Assembly: GCA_900540785.1 (NCBI GenBank)
Contig: UQHF01000022.1
Coordinates: 1-64,000, forward strand
DNA length: 64,000 nt
DNA from: an uncultured Blautia sp.
GTDB lineage: Bacteria > Bacillota > Clostridia > Lachnospirales > Lachnospiraceae
Reading direction: 5' to 3'
Below the pieces are notes generated by a model that had not been told where the DNA came from, did not search any database, and saw nothing but the letters and a program-made list of their open reading frames with translations. Positions 6,660 to 15,585 of this stretch are shown here, piece after piece (the first letter of the stretch is position 1; each line of letters begins with the position of its first letter). A program made the position numbers and the translations under genes.

Positions 6660-9068
6660 TTATTTCTGCACAATATTTATAATCTTCTTCGGAACATATA
6701 TTTCTTTAATAATGTTTCCTGTAAGTTTATCTGCAACTGCTTCTTTTGCTTTTGCAAGTGCAGTCTCTTTATCTGCATCGACAGGAAGCGCAACTACGCC
6801 TCTTGTTTTTCCGTTGATCTGAACTGCGATCTCAATAGTATTTTCCACTGTTTTCGCCTCATCGTATTCCGGCCACGGCTGCTCATATAAATATCCTTCA
6901 TAACCGCAGGTATTCCAGATTTCCTCTGTAATGTGAGGAGCTACCGGATTTAAAAGAGCAAGGAAAGTTCCGTACTCTTTCTTTGTGATGCTTCCCTTTT
7001 TCACAAAGTCATTCAGAAGGGACATAAGCGCTGCAATGGCTGTATTGTATTTCAGACTTTCAAAGTCATTGCTTACCTTTTTGATTGTCTGGTGCATCTT
7101 TGTTTCCATATCTGCGCTGTAGGAATCACCATCTGTAAGAATGTCCTGAAGCTTCCATACACGTTCCAGGAAACGGCGGCAGCCTTTTACTCCATTTTCA
7201 GACCAGGAAGCGCTGAGATCAAATGCTCCGATGAACATCTCATAAGTACGGAGCGTATCTGCGCCGTATTCGTTTACAATATCGTCCGGGTTTACTACGT
7301 TTCCACGGGACTTTGACATCTTCTCGCCGTTCTCTCCCAGGATCATACCGTGGGAAGTACGTTTCTGATACGGTTCCGGACAAGGTACCACCTGGTTGTC
7401 ATAAAGGAATTTATGCCAGAAGCGGGAGTACAGAAGGTGAAGGGTTGTATGCTCCATTCCACCGTTATACCAGTCAACAGGCAGCCAGTATTTTAACGCC
7501 TCCGGGCTTGCAAGGGCTTCTGTATTGTGCGGGTCTGTATAGCGCAGGAAGTACCAGGAAGAACCAGCCCACTGTGGCATGGTATCTGTCTCACGCTTTG
7601 CAGGACCGCCACAGCACGGACAAGTTGTATTTACCCAGTCTGTCATAGCTGCGATCGGAGATTCTCCGTTATCGGTAGGCATGTAGCTCTCTACATCAGG
7701 AAGCTCCAGTGGAAGCTCGCTTTCCGGAATGGCAACGTATCCGCATTTCTCGCAGTGTACAACCGGGATCGGCTCGCCCCAGTAACGCTGACGGGAAAAT
7801 ACCCAGTCACGAAGTTTAAAGTTTGTCTTGCCTGTTCCCAGTTTTTTCTCTTCCAGCCATTCAATGATTTTCTTCTTTGCTTCTGCTACTTCCAGACCGT
7901 CAAGGAAACCGGAATTAATCATTTTTCCTGTGGCAACATCTGTGAAGGCTTCTTCCTGTACGTTTTCGCCTCCTGCTACTACCTCGATGATCGGAAGGTT
8001 GAATTTCTTTGCAAATTCCCAGTCACGTGTATCATGAGCCGGAACTGCCATGATCGCGCCTGTTCCGTAGCTCATTAAAACGTAATCGGAAACCCAGATC
8101 GGAATCTCTTTTCCGTTTACAGGGTTGACTGCGCGGATACCGTCAATCTCTACACCTGTTTTGTCTTTTGCAAGCTCGGAACGCTCGAAATCAGATTTTC
8201 TCGCAGCCTGTTCCTGATATTCACGGACAGCGTCCATGTTCTTAATCTCGTCTTTATATTTCTCAAGCATCGGGTGCTCCGGAGATACTACCATATAAGT
8301 TGCTCCAAAGAGGGTGTCAGGTCTTGTTGTATAAACAGTCAGTTTATCCTCTTTTCCTGCAACTGCAAAATCAACTTCTGCTCCCTGGCTCTTTCCGATC
8401 CAGTTTTTCTGGGAAACCTTTACGCGCTCAATATAATCTACGTCATTCAGTCCTTCCAGAAGCTTGTCTGCGTACTCTGTAATTTTTAACATCCACTGGC
8501 TTTTTACCTTGCGGACAACAGGAGAACCGCAGCGCTCACATACGCCGTTTACTACCTCTTCGTTTGCAAGACCTACTTTACAGGAAGTACACCAGTTGAT
8601 CGGCATCTCGCTCTTATATGCAAGACCTGCTTTAAAAAGCTTCAGGAAAATCCACTGTGTCCATTTGTAATATTCCGGGTCTGTTGTGTTTATCTCACGA
8701 TCCCAGTCAAAAGAATATCCCAGGGATTTTAACTGCTCTTTAAAACGTCCCACATTGCTTGCAGTTACAATCTTCGGATGGATCTTATTTTTGATCGCGT
8801 AGTTTTCTGTAGGAAGGCCAAATGCATCCCAGCCCATTGGATAGAGCACATTATATCCCTGCATTCTTCTCTTTCTTGCCACAATATCAAGGGCTGTGTA
8901 CGGTCTCGGGTGACCTACATGAAGTCCCTGTCCTGACGGATAAGGGAACTCTACCAGAGCGTAATATTTCGGTTTGCTGTAGTCTTCGGACGCTACAAAA
9001 GCTTTGTTGTCGTCCCAGACTTTCTGCCATTTTTTCTCAATCTTTTTATGATTGTACGGTACAGACAT
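6660..9068 (-). CDS. leuS: Leucyl-tRNA synthetase
   Basis: Charges tRNA-Leu in the cytoplasm. 802 residues, normal bacterial length. The class I signatures are HVGHP (HIGH motif) near residue 40 after PYPSGQGL, and KMSKS in GEKMSKSRGN. A zinc-ribbon-like CTSCKVG...CERCGSP and the CP1 editing domain (YTTRPDTLFGATY) are present. I start at the ATG preceded by GGAGG (9068), giving MSVPYNHKKIEKKWQ, rather than an upstream ATG. Expression is controlled by the T-box leader immediately upstream. Confidence 0.97.
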   Translation of the reverse strand: MSVPYNHKKIEKKWQKVWDDNKAFVASEDYSKPKYYALVEFPYPSGQGLHVGHPRPYTALDIVARKRRMQGYNVLYPMGWDAFGLPTENYAIKNKIHPKIVTASNVGRFKEQLKSLGYSFDWDREINTTDPEYYKWTQWIFLKLFKAGLAYKSEMPINWCTSCKVGLANEEVVNGVCERCGSPVVRKVKSQWMLKITEYADKLLEGLNDVDYIERVKVSQKNWIGKSQGAEVDFAVAGKEDKLTVYTTRPDTLFGATYMVVSPEHPMLEKYKDEIKNMDAVREYQEQAARKSDFERSELAKDKTGVEIDGIRAVNPVNGKEIPIWVSDYVLMSYGTGAIMAVPAHDTRDWEFAKKFNLPIIEVVAGGENVQEEAFTDVATGKMINSGFLDGLEVAEAKKKIIEWLEEKKLGTGKTNFKLRDWVFSRQRYWGEPIPVVHCEKCGYVAIPESELPLELPDVESYMPTDNGESPIAAMTDWVNTTCPCCGGPAKRETDTMPQWAGSSWYFLRYTDPHNTEALASPEALKYWLPVDWYNGGMEHTTLHLLYSRFWHKFLYDNQVVPCPEPYQKRTSHGMILGENGEKMSKSRGNVVNPDDIVNEYGADTLRTYEMFIGAFDLSASWSENGVKGCRRFLERVWKLQDILTDGDSYSADMETKMHQTIKKVSNDFESLKYNTAIAALMSLLNDFVKKGSITKKEYGTFLALLNPVAPHITEEIWNTCGYEGYLYEQPWPEYDEAKTVENTIEIAVQINGKTRGVVALPVDADKETALAKAKEAVADKLTGNIIKEIYVPKKIINIVQK

Positions 9069-9127
9069 TTTCTTTCCTCCTGATTTAAAAAAATACATAT
9101 TTCACAAAAGACGTACTTTCGCAAAAT

Positions 9128-9391
9128 AACAAAAGCCCTTCCTCTCATTTTAGAGACGAAGGGCTAAATTCCGTGGTACCACTCTAATTCACCGGAAAAT
9201 ATTCCGATGCACTCATTGAATCTGTAACGGGATTTCCCGTTCAAAGCTACTTTCTTTCACTTTGAAAGCTCCAAGGCGAGTTCGAATTTCTGTATGCTGC
9301 CTCGCACCAGCCGGCAGCTCTCTGAAATACAGGGGCAATCCTACTACTCCTCTTCCAGGCATTTTTCCTATGACAGCTTACGCTGTAAACT
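9128..9391 (-). promoter_or_regulatory. Leucine T-box riboswitch leader of leuS
   Basis: On the minus strand the leader has the conserved T-box AGAGTGGTACCACGG (9173-9187). A terminator hairpin AGCCCTTC / GAAGGGCT (9131-9166) follows, with a T-run. Upstream is a stem I with GAGAGCTGCCGGCTGGTGCGA. The likely specifier is CTC (9278-9280) in GAACTCGCC, a leucine codon that fits the gene. Uncharged tRNA-Leu should stabilise the antiterminator and allow leuS transcription. Confidence 0.92.
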
Positions 9392-9397
9392 ATCTGT

Positions 9398-9426
9398 ATT
9401 CTACCTGTACTTCCCTGGTTTGTCAA
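9398..9426 (-). promoter_or_regulatory. Sigma-A promoter of the leuS leader
   Basis: TTGACA (9421-9426), 17-bp spacer and TAGAAT (9398-9403) on the minus strand, with transcription expected to start near 9391 at the beginning of the T-box leader. Confidence 0.8.
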
Positions 9427-9441
9427 GTAGCTGCCGCTTTT

Positions 9442-10374
9442 TTACTGCAAAAGATAAATAAAATACCCGCCGTAGCAGAGAAGCATAAGAATTCCTCCCG
9501 GTCTGGAAAGCTTTTTATCTTTTGCCACACAGATCCAGAGAAGAAGTCCCGCTGCCGCTGCAATGGCTGTATCAATAAGAAAGTTCGAAGCAAAAACAAC
9601 AGGGGTGATAAGTGCAGTTGTTCCTACTACAAAAAGAATATTGAAAATGTTGCTTCCCACAATATTTCCGATGGCAATATCTGCTTTTCCTTTCCGAGCA
9701 GCAGAAACAGATGTGACCAGTTCAGGAAGGGAAGTTCCAAGCGCAACTATAGTAAGACCGATAAATCTCTGGCTTACGCCGACCGCTTTTGCAATAGCTG
9801 TGGCTGCATCTACCGTCACATCGCTTCCATACACAACAAAAAGCAGTCCGCCCACTGTCAGAATGAGAAGTTTCCATACAGGAAGCATTTCCTGCTCCTC
9901 CGGAATTTCCTCTTTATTTTTCATTGCCATCCAGAACAGATAACCGAGATAAAGAAGAAAGGCAACCCACAGGATCACACCTTCCCAGAAGGTAATTTCG
10001 CCTCCTGTAAAACCAAGTCCCATAAATAAAAGCGTGATCAAAATCATATATGGGATTTCTATTTTTACTGTAGATTTCGCCACTGCAACCGTGACGATCA
10101 CAGAAGTGATGCCCAGTATGATCAAAACATTTAAAATATTACTTCCTACTACGTTACCCACAGTAATGTCCGCATTTTCCTTCATTGCTGCAGTGATACT
10201 GACTGCCGCCTCCGGCGCGCTGGTTCCCATCGCCACAATCGTAAGACCTACTACAAGCTGCGGAATCCCGAATTTTTCCGCAATGCCTGCTGCTCCTTCC
10301 ACAAACCAGTCTGCTCCTTTTACCAGCAGAAAAAAGCCGAACACCAGCAGCACAAACTGAATGATGATTTCCAT
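9442..10374 (-). CDS. Calcium/sodium antiporter, CaCA family (YrbG-like)
   Basis: Exchanges cations (Ca2+ for Na+ or H+) across the membrane. 310 residues with two homologous halves, each with an alpha repeat: GTSAPEAAVS plus GNVVGSNILNVL in the first and GTSLPELVTS plus GNIVGSNIFNIL in the second. The ion-coordinating acidic residues of GTSxPE are present in both. About ten membrane helices. I choose the ATG at 10374 because the ATG at 10389 is itself part of a GGAGGAGAAGGAG ribosome site. Physiological ions are assigned by family only. Confidence 0.9.
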   Translation of the reverse strand: MEIIIQFVLLVFGFFLLVKGADWFVEGAAGIAEKFGIPQLVVGLTIVAMGTSAPEAAVSITAAMKENADITVGNVVGSNILNVLIILGITSVIVTVAVAKSTVKIEIPYMILITLLFMGLGFTGGEITFWEGVILWVAFLLYLGYLFWMAMKNKEEIPEEQEMLPVWKLLILTVGGLLFVVYGSDVTVDAATAIAKAVGVSQRFIGLTIVALGTSLPELVTSVSAARKGKADIAIGNIVGSNIFNILFVVGTTALITPVVFASNFLIDTAIAAAAGLLLWICVAKDKKLSRPGGILMLLCYGGYFIYLLQ

Positions 10375-10409
10375 CTCCTTCTCCTCCATTTTCGTATTTA
10401 CTTACTTTT

Positions 10410-12077
10410 TCAGGAAGTTTCTCCCGGAACTTCTGCAGGAGGCTCTGTTTCTACAACACCTTCTGCACTTCCCTCATCGCCTTCCACAGAAATTACAGTG
10501 CAGGCAGGCTCGCCCGCATTATAAGAAATGGTGATTTTATCTCCCACATCGTATTTTACAATTCCAAGAAAATCTGTAATCGGCACATCGAAAATCAGAT
10601 CCTTATGATTTTCCAGCACAATATAGTAGTGGGTATTTCCGTCAATTACGCCCTGTGCCATACGGCTGATCACGCCTGTGGCTTTTTTTGTATTTTCATC
10701 TGCCACTGCGCCGCCTGTGCCTTTTATCATTTTTTTGTATACTTTTTCACATTGCTGAACTGTATCTCCGATAGCCACATTCTGATACTGCTGAATATTG
10801 ACCATTGCGTATTTTTTTACAAGTCCGGCATTGTCTTTCAGCGCAAGAAAATACGTCGGCTCGCCCGCAATATTTAAAAACAGTGGGAAGGTTGCCTTAT
10901 ATCCCAGGTTCTGTACCTGACCCTCTGCAGAATCCATCGCGGAGCGCTCCTCTGCTCCCGGAATCTCGTAATATTTTGTCTCACTTGTACGCTGATTCAT
11001 AAGAACAAATCCTACATTGGAACGGTCGCCGCTTACAGAGGTCACGCCAGTGTAAACCCATACGTCATCATCCATCGCAAGATAATTAAATCCATCTGTT
11101 GTCTGAAGACATCCCTTCTGTCCGAGAACGCTGTTGAGGAAACCATTTATCAGAGTTCCGTGATAATTATAAAGTTCAATTAATAAATCTGCCGGATATG
11201 CCCGGTCTACCCAGGTCGGACAATCCTCTATTTTATAATCTTTGCATTCTCCTGTGACTGCATTGCAGAGAACCACTCTTCCGATAGTCTGTCCTCCGAA
11301 AAGTCCTATGTTGAATTTTTTTACAGGGCAGATCCAGTAAGGAGTACCTTCATCATCAATCTCAAAACTTAATTGGTCAAAAATATAGGTCGGATATTTA
11401 AAACGAAGATGGCGGTAAATATTTCTGTTAAAATATTCTGCCTCTGAGTAACGGATTCCCTTGTCCAGCTTTACAAGCTCCGTCTTCTGCGTTGCCATAT
11501 CAATGGTGATATATGCAGGGATTCCCTCGCTCATGTTTGTAAGCCATTTGATCGGGCTTGCATATACAAGAGGCGTCACACGCACAGGTCGTCCGTTATA
11601 ATTAATCTGGGAGTACAGGTCACTTACCTCAAACTGTGACACCATATCGACCATGCTTCCCATTTTTCTGTTTCCGAGAAGCATTGCAGATTCCTTGTCA
11701 AGAATCGGAATCTGGTCATAACGGATCTGTTCAATGTCCTCTGTAAAATTTCCTGTTTCCGGCTCAATAAGCTCTCTGTATTTCTTTGCGTTTACAATCG
11801 GGGAAGATAAAAGAGTACCCACCGCAAAAACAACAACTACAAGAGCGATTACGCCAATTCCCAGCTTCAGTATTTTGTTTGATTTCAGCTCTTCAGCAGT
11901 ACGGATATTTTTTCCGCCGTATAGAAACAGCGCAAGTGCCAGGACAGCAATCATAAAAATCCAGAAACCGCTGGAGTGAATGTTAATTGCAGGAAGCGTC
12001 ACATAATAATAAACTCCTGCTGCAACCAACACAAGAAGCAGCATTAAAATTTTGCTTTTTTTAAACTTTCCTCTCAT
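10410..12077 (-). CDS. Membrane-anchored protein of unknown function
   Basis: 555 residues. Three hydrophobic helices lie in the first 90 residues (about 9-27, 38-54, 71-90). A large, presumably extracellular domain follows, with no motif I recognise, and then an acidic, Pro/Glu-rich tail. A segment near 450-540 (ATGVISRMAQGVIDGNTHYY, then GDKITISYNAG) looks like an OB- or SH3-type beta domain (inference). The gene stands between the antiporter and the EF-G-like gene on the same strand, and its promoter region is short. I cannot assign a function. Confidence 0.75.
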   Translation of the reverse strand: MRGKFKKSKILMLLLVLVAAGVYYYVTLPAINIHSSGFWIFMIAVLALALFLYGGKNIRTAEELKSNKILKLGIGVIALVVVVFAVGTLLSSPIVNAKKYRELIEPETGNFTEDIEQIRYDQIPILDKESAMLLGNRKMGSMVDMVSQFEVSDLYSQINYNGRPVRVTPLVYASPIKWLTNMSEGIPAYITIDMATQKTELVKLDKGIRYSEAEYFNRNIYRHLRFKYPTYIFDQLSFEIDDEGTPYWICPVKKFNIGLFGGQTIGRVVLCNAVTGECKDYKIEDCPTWVDRAYPADLLIELYNYHGTLINGFLNSVLGQKGCLQTTDGFNYLAMDDDVWVYTGVTSVSGDRSNVGFVLMNQRTSETKYYEIPGAEERSAMDSAEGQVQNLGYKATFPLFLNIAGEPTYFLALKDNAGLVKKYAMVNIQQYQNVAIGDTVQQCEKVYKKMIKGTGGAVADENTKKATGVISRMAQGVIDGNTHYYIVLENHKDLIFDVPITDFLGIVKYDVGDKITISYNAGEPACTVISVEGDEGSAEGVVETEPPAEVPGETS

Positions 12078-12136
12078 AAAAATCTCCTTTCTTATTCGGT
12101 AAGGAGCATTATATCACGACACACCACAAAATACAA

Positions 12137-12175
12137 TAAAGGGGCATAAGCCCTTTTGGAACTTATGCCCCTTGT
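12137..12175 (-). terminator. Terminator of the EF-G-like gene
   Basis: Perfect 12-bp stem AAGGGGCATAAG / CTTATGCCCCTT around a 11-base loop, just after the stop at 12195 on the minus strand. Confidence 0.85.
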
Positions 12176-12194
12176 TATGACACTGCAGTCAGCG

Positions 12195-14285
12195 TTATTC
12201 TTCTGTTTTGTCTAATTTATTTGCTCTTGCCTCAATTTCCTTTGCCTGAATATCACTCGGTGCCTGCTCATAACGCGCAAATTCATAGGAGAAATCTCCG
12301 CTTCCGCCGGTCATGGAACGAAGGTCTGTAGAGTATCCGTAGATTTCCAGCATAGGTACGTCCGCCTCGATCACAGTATTTCCGTCATGATCCGGATTCA
12401 TACCGAGAACACGGCCGCGGCGTTTATTTAAATCACCCATTACATCGCCTGTATACTTATCCGGAACAGCTACCTTCATGGAAACGATCGGCTCTAAAAG
12501 TACAGGAGAAGCGTCCATAAATCCTTTCTTAAATGCCAGGATCGTCGCCATCTTAAATGCCATCTCGGAAGAGTCAACCGGATGGAAGGAGCCATCGTAA
12601 AGTGTCGCTTTTACGCCGACAACAGGATAAGCTGCAAGAGGTCCTTTCTGTACACATTCCTGAAGACCTTTTTCTACTGCCGGGAAGTAGTTTTTCGGAA
12701 CAGCGCCGCCTACGACTACCTGCTCGAAAACGTATGGAGCTTCCAGATCTCCGGACGGCTCGAAACGCATTTTTACATGACCGTACTGTCCATGTCCGCC
12801 GGACTGTTTTTTATGCTTTCCTTCCACATCGGAATTCTTGCGGATCGTCTCGCGGAACGGAACCTTCGGCTTGCTTAATTCGATTTCCACTTTATAGCGT
12901 TCTTTTAATTTATTTACTACAATATCAAGATGCTGATCGCCCATGCCATAGAGAAGAGACTGGTGATTTGCACTGTCGTTGACTGCGCGAAGCGTTTTGT
13001 CTTCACTTGTCATTTTCGCAAGCGCCTGGGAAATCTTATCCTCATCGCCTTTTTTCACTGCTTTGTATCTCTTGTATGTATATGGTGTGGAAATCACTGC
13101 CTTCGGATAAAGGATCGGATTTGCCTTTGTTGCAAGGCTGTCTCCTGTCTGTACGCTTCCCAGTTTTGCAATGGCGCCAATATCGCCTGCGTGAAGCTCA
13201 GAAACCTCGATCGGTTTGGAGCCTTCCAGCACATACAGTTTATTGAGACGCTCTTCCTCTCCTTTTTCTACATTTAAGAGAGTATCGTCAGATTTGATAA
13301 CGCCGGAGCATACTTTAATAAGAGAATATTTTCCGAGGAACGGGTCTGCGATTGTTTTCCATACGTAAGCAGATTTTACTTTTGCAAAATCGTAATTTGC
13401 CTCAAAAATTTCATTTGTCTTCTGTGCGATACCATTGCAGGAGCGTTTATCCGGACTTGGGAAATATCCGCAAATATCGTCAAGAAGGTTGGAAACGCCT
13501 CTTAAATTTACAGGTGAACCCATACATACAGGAACAATGCTTGCGTCCTGCACGTTCATGGCAAGAGCTGCTGATACTTCTGTCACTGAGAAAGTATCTC
13601 CCTCAAAGTAGCGGTCCATAAATTCTTCACTTGTCTCTGCCACGGATTCCATCAGGATTTCATGATATTTTTCCAGATATTCGTCAAGATATTCCGGAAT
13701 CGGGCACTCTTCCTTGCCGGCTTTGTCAATATATTTTCTTCCTGCCTGTTTTACAACGTTTACATATCCCACAAATTTGCCGTTCTCACGGATTGGGAAA
13801 TGGATCGGCGCGATCTTTTTGCCGTAAAGCTCTGTAAGCTCTTCCACAACTTTACGGTAACTTACATCGTCCACGTCCATATCTGTTACAAAAATCATAC
13901 GCGGCAGTTTATATTTTTCACAGAGATTCCATGCCTTCTGTGTTCCAACCTGAACGCCGGCTTTACCTGATACTACGATGATCGCTGCGTCTGCTGCGCT
14001 TACAGCTTCCTCTACTTCTCCTACAAAATCAAAGTATCCCGGTGTATCCAGCACATTGATTTTTACTTTATTCCACGGTACGGGAATGAGTGTTGTAGAA
14101 ATGGAGAACTGTCTCTTGATTTCTTCCTTATCATAATCGCTGACAGTATTGCCATCTTCTACTCTTCCGAGACGGCTAGTCATACCTGCCAGATATGCCA
14201 TTGCTTCTGCCAGTGTAGTCTTGCCGGCTCCCCCATGCCCTAATAGGACTACATTTCTGATTCGGTCAGTTCTAAAAACGTCCAT
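12195..14285 (-). CDS. EF-G-like translational GTPase (EF-G2/FusA2 type) with altered GTPase motifs
   Basis: 696 residues with full EF-G domain order: G domain, beta-barrel domain II, domain III, domain IV (GGHGQYGHVKMRFEP) and domain V. The P-loop GHGGAGKT (16-23) is intact. The G3 motif is DTPGY (80-84), where canonical EF-G has DTPGH with the catalytic His. The G4 motif is TDMD (134-137) in place of NKxD. These suggest weak or altered GTP hydrolysis and guanine recognition. It is therefore unlikely to be the main EF-G and more likely an auxiliary ribosome factor. The gene is monocistronic, with promoter and terminator visible and GGAGG before the ATG. Confidence 0.85.
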   Translation of the reverse strand: MDVFRTDRIRNVVLLGHGGAGKTTLAEAMAYLAGMTSRLGRVEDGNTVSDYDKEEIKRQFSISTTLIPVPWNKVKINVLDTPGYFDFVGEVEEAVSAADAAIIVVSGKAGVQVGTQKAWNLCEKYKLPRMIFVTDMDVDDVSYRKVVEELTELYGKKIAPIHFPIRENGKFVGYVNVVKQAGRKYIDKAGKEECPIPEYLDEYLEKYHEILMESVAETSEEFMDRYFEGDTFSVTEVSAALAMNVQDASIVPVCMGSPVNLRGVSNLLDDICGYFPSPDKRSCNGIAQKTNEIFEANYDFAKVKSAYVWKTIADPFLGKYSLIKVCSGVIKSDDTLLNVEKGEEERLNKLYVLEGSKPIEVSELHAGDIGAIAKLGSVQTGDSLATKANPILYPKAVISTPYTYKRYKAVKKGDEDKISQALAKMTSEDKTLRAVNDSANHQSLLYGMGDQHLDIVVNKLKERYKVEIELSKPKVPFRETIRKNSDVEGKHKKQSGGHGQYGHVKMRFEPSGDLEAPYVFEQVVVGGAVPKNYFPAVEKGLQECVQKGPLAAYPVVGVKATLYDGSFHPVDSSEMAFKMATILAFKKGFMDASPVLLEPIVSMKVAVPDKYTGDVMGDLNKRRGRVLGMNPDHDGNTVIEADVPMLEIYGYSTDLRSMTGGSGDFSYEFARYEQAPSDIQAKEIEARANKLDKTEE

Positions 14286-14319
14286 ATGTAATACCTCCCT
14301 GTTTGTCTAATATGTCCAT

Positions 14320-14348
14320 ATTTTACTAAAATTCAAAACAAATTTCAA
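14320..14348 (-). promoter_or_regulatory. Promoter of the EF-G-like gene
   Basis: Minus-strand TTGAAA (14343-14348), 17-bp spacer, TAAAAT (14320-14325), 35 bases before the ATG. Confidence 0.65.
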
Positions 14349-14417
14349 GTATTTTATATAAATTAATCTCAATTTTTTTCAAATTTCCTTGTCTAATTTC
14401 GTCATTTCCATATGTAA

Positions 14418-14446
14418 TTGACTTTTTTCCCCGTATCTTTTAAAAT
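14418..14446 (+). promoter_or_regulatory. Promoter of the tyrA-aroA operon
   Basis: TTGACT (14418-14423), 17-bp spacer, TAAAAT (14441-14446), 39 bases before the tyrA ATG. Confidence 0.65.
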
Positions 14447-14484
14447 ATACAGGTAAATACGCAGTGGGAAAGGATAATATACAT

Positions 14485-15576
14485 ATGAAAACCATCGGTT
14501 TTATCGGTCTTGGTTTAATAGGCGGCTCTATTGCCAAAGCAATCCGAAAGCACCATTCAGATTACCGTCTTCTTGCCTATGACAAAAACAGAGAAACTCT
14601 CGCCGCCGCTTTAGAGAGCGGGATCATTGACGGGGTATGTGAAGAAAATGACAGCCGTTTCTTTTCCTGCGACTATCTTTTTCTCTGCACACCCGTCGAG
14701 TTTAATATAGAATATCTGAGTAAAATAAAAGATTCCATTCAGGACAACTGTATCGTCACAGATGTTGGAAGCGTCAAAGGCATGATCCACGAAAAAGTGG
14801 AATCCCTTCATCTTGGAAAGCATTTCATAGGAGGACACCCTATGGCAGGCTCGGAAAAATCCGGTTTTTCTTCTGCCGACGACCGTCTTCTGGAAAATGC
14901 CTACTATATTATTACGCCGGGAGGAGAAGTACCTCTGGAGCGCCTTATGGATTTTACGGAGCTTATCACTTCTCTGGGCGCCATTCCTATGGTTCTCACA
15001 AGCGAGGAGCATGACTTTATTACTGCAGGGGTCAGCCATCTGCCCCACATTATCGCAGCCGCTCTTGTAAATCTTGTAAGCATTCTTGACAATGATGCAG
15101 AATACATGAAGACCATAGCCGCCGGAGGATTCCGTGATCTTACAAGAATCGCCTCCTCCTCTCCTGTTATGTGGCAGCAGATCTGCCTGGAAAACCAGGA
15201 AAATATTTCCAATGTACTGGACGATTATATCCGTATGCTGATCCAGATACGATACTTCGTAGACAACAAAGACGCAGACAGCCTTTATCAGCTTTTCGCC
15301 TCCTCAAGAGATTATCGTGATTCCATTGATGTGACAGACAGCGGTCTGATCAAGAAAGCCTTTGTGCTGTATCTTGATATAGCGGACGAGGCGGGGGGCA
15401 TTGCCACCATTGCCACCATTCTTGCAATGGATAAGATCAGTATCAAAAATATTGGCATTATCCACAACCGGGAATTTGAAGAAGGCGTTCTGAAAATCGA
15501 ATTTTATGAGGAAGACGCTATGAGACGCGCCTCCACCCTTCTTACAAAACGGAACTATACAATATATGAACGGTAG
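14485..15576 (+). CDS. tyrA: Prephenate dehydrogenase
   Basis: Oxidatively decarboxylates prephenate to 4-hydroxyphenylpyruvate for tyrosine synthesis. 363 residues. The Rossmann motif GLGLIGGSIAKAI is at the N terminus, GGHPMAGSEKSGFSSA is the conserved substrate loop, and VSHLPHIIAAAL carries the catalytic-region His. The last 75 or so residues look like an ACT regulatory domain, so feedback inhibition by tyrosine is likely. I start at the ATG at 14485, which has AAAGGA 10 bases upstream, rather than an in-frame GTG at 14464. It is followed 9 bases later by aroA. Confidence 0.93.
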   Translation: MKTIGFIGLGLIGGSIAKAIRKHHSDYRLLAYDKNRETLAAALESGIIDGVCEENDSRFFSCDYLFLCTPVEFNIEYLSKIKDSIQDNCIVTDVGSVKGMIHEKVESLHLGKHFIGGHPMAGSEKSGFSSADDRLLENAYYIITPGGEVPLERLMDFTELITSLGAIPMVLTSEEHDFITAGVSHLPHIIAAALVNLVSILDNDAEYMKTIAAGGFRDLTRIASSSPVMWQQICLENQENISNVLDDYIRMLIQIRYFVDNKDADSLYQLFASSRDYRDSIDVTDSGLIKKAFVLYLDIADEAGGIATIATILAMDKISIKNIGIIHNREFEEGVLKIEFYEEDAMRRASTLLTKRNYTIYER

Positions 15577-15585
15577 GATAAAAAT

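Noticed and set aside
6660..9068. Long plus-strand frames opposite leuS, up to 183 codons
   Set aside because: They lack ribosome sites and recognisable domains and are explained by the codon pattern of leuS.
9128..9391. Reading the leader peptide-like plus-strand frame 9262-10029 as a gene
   Set aside because: It lies over the T-box leader and the antiporter gene on the other strand and has no coding support.
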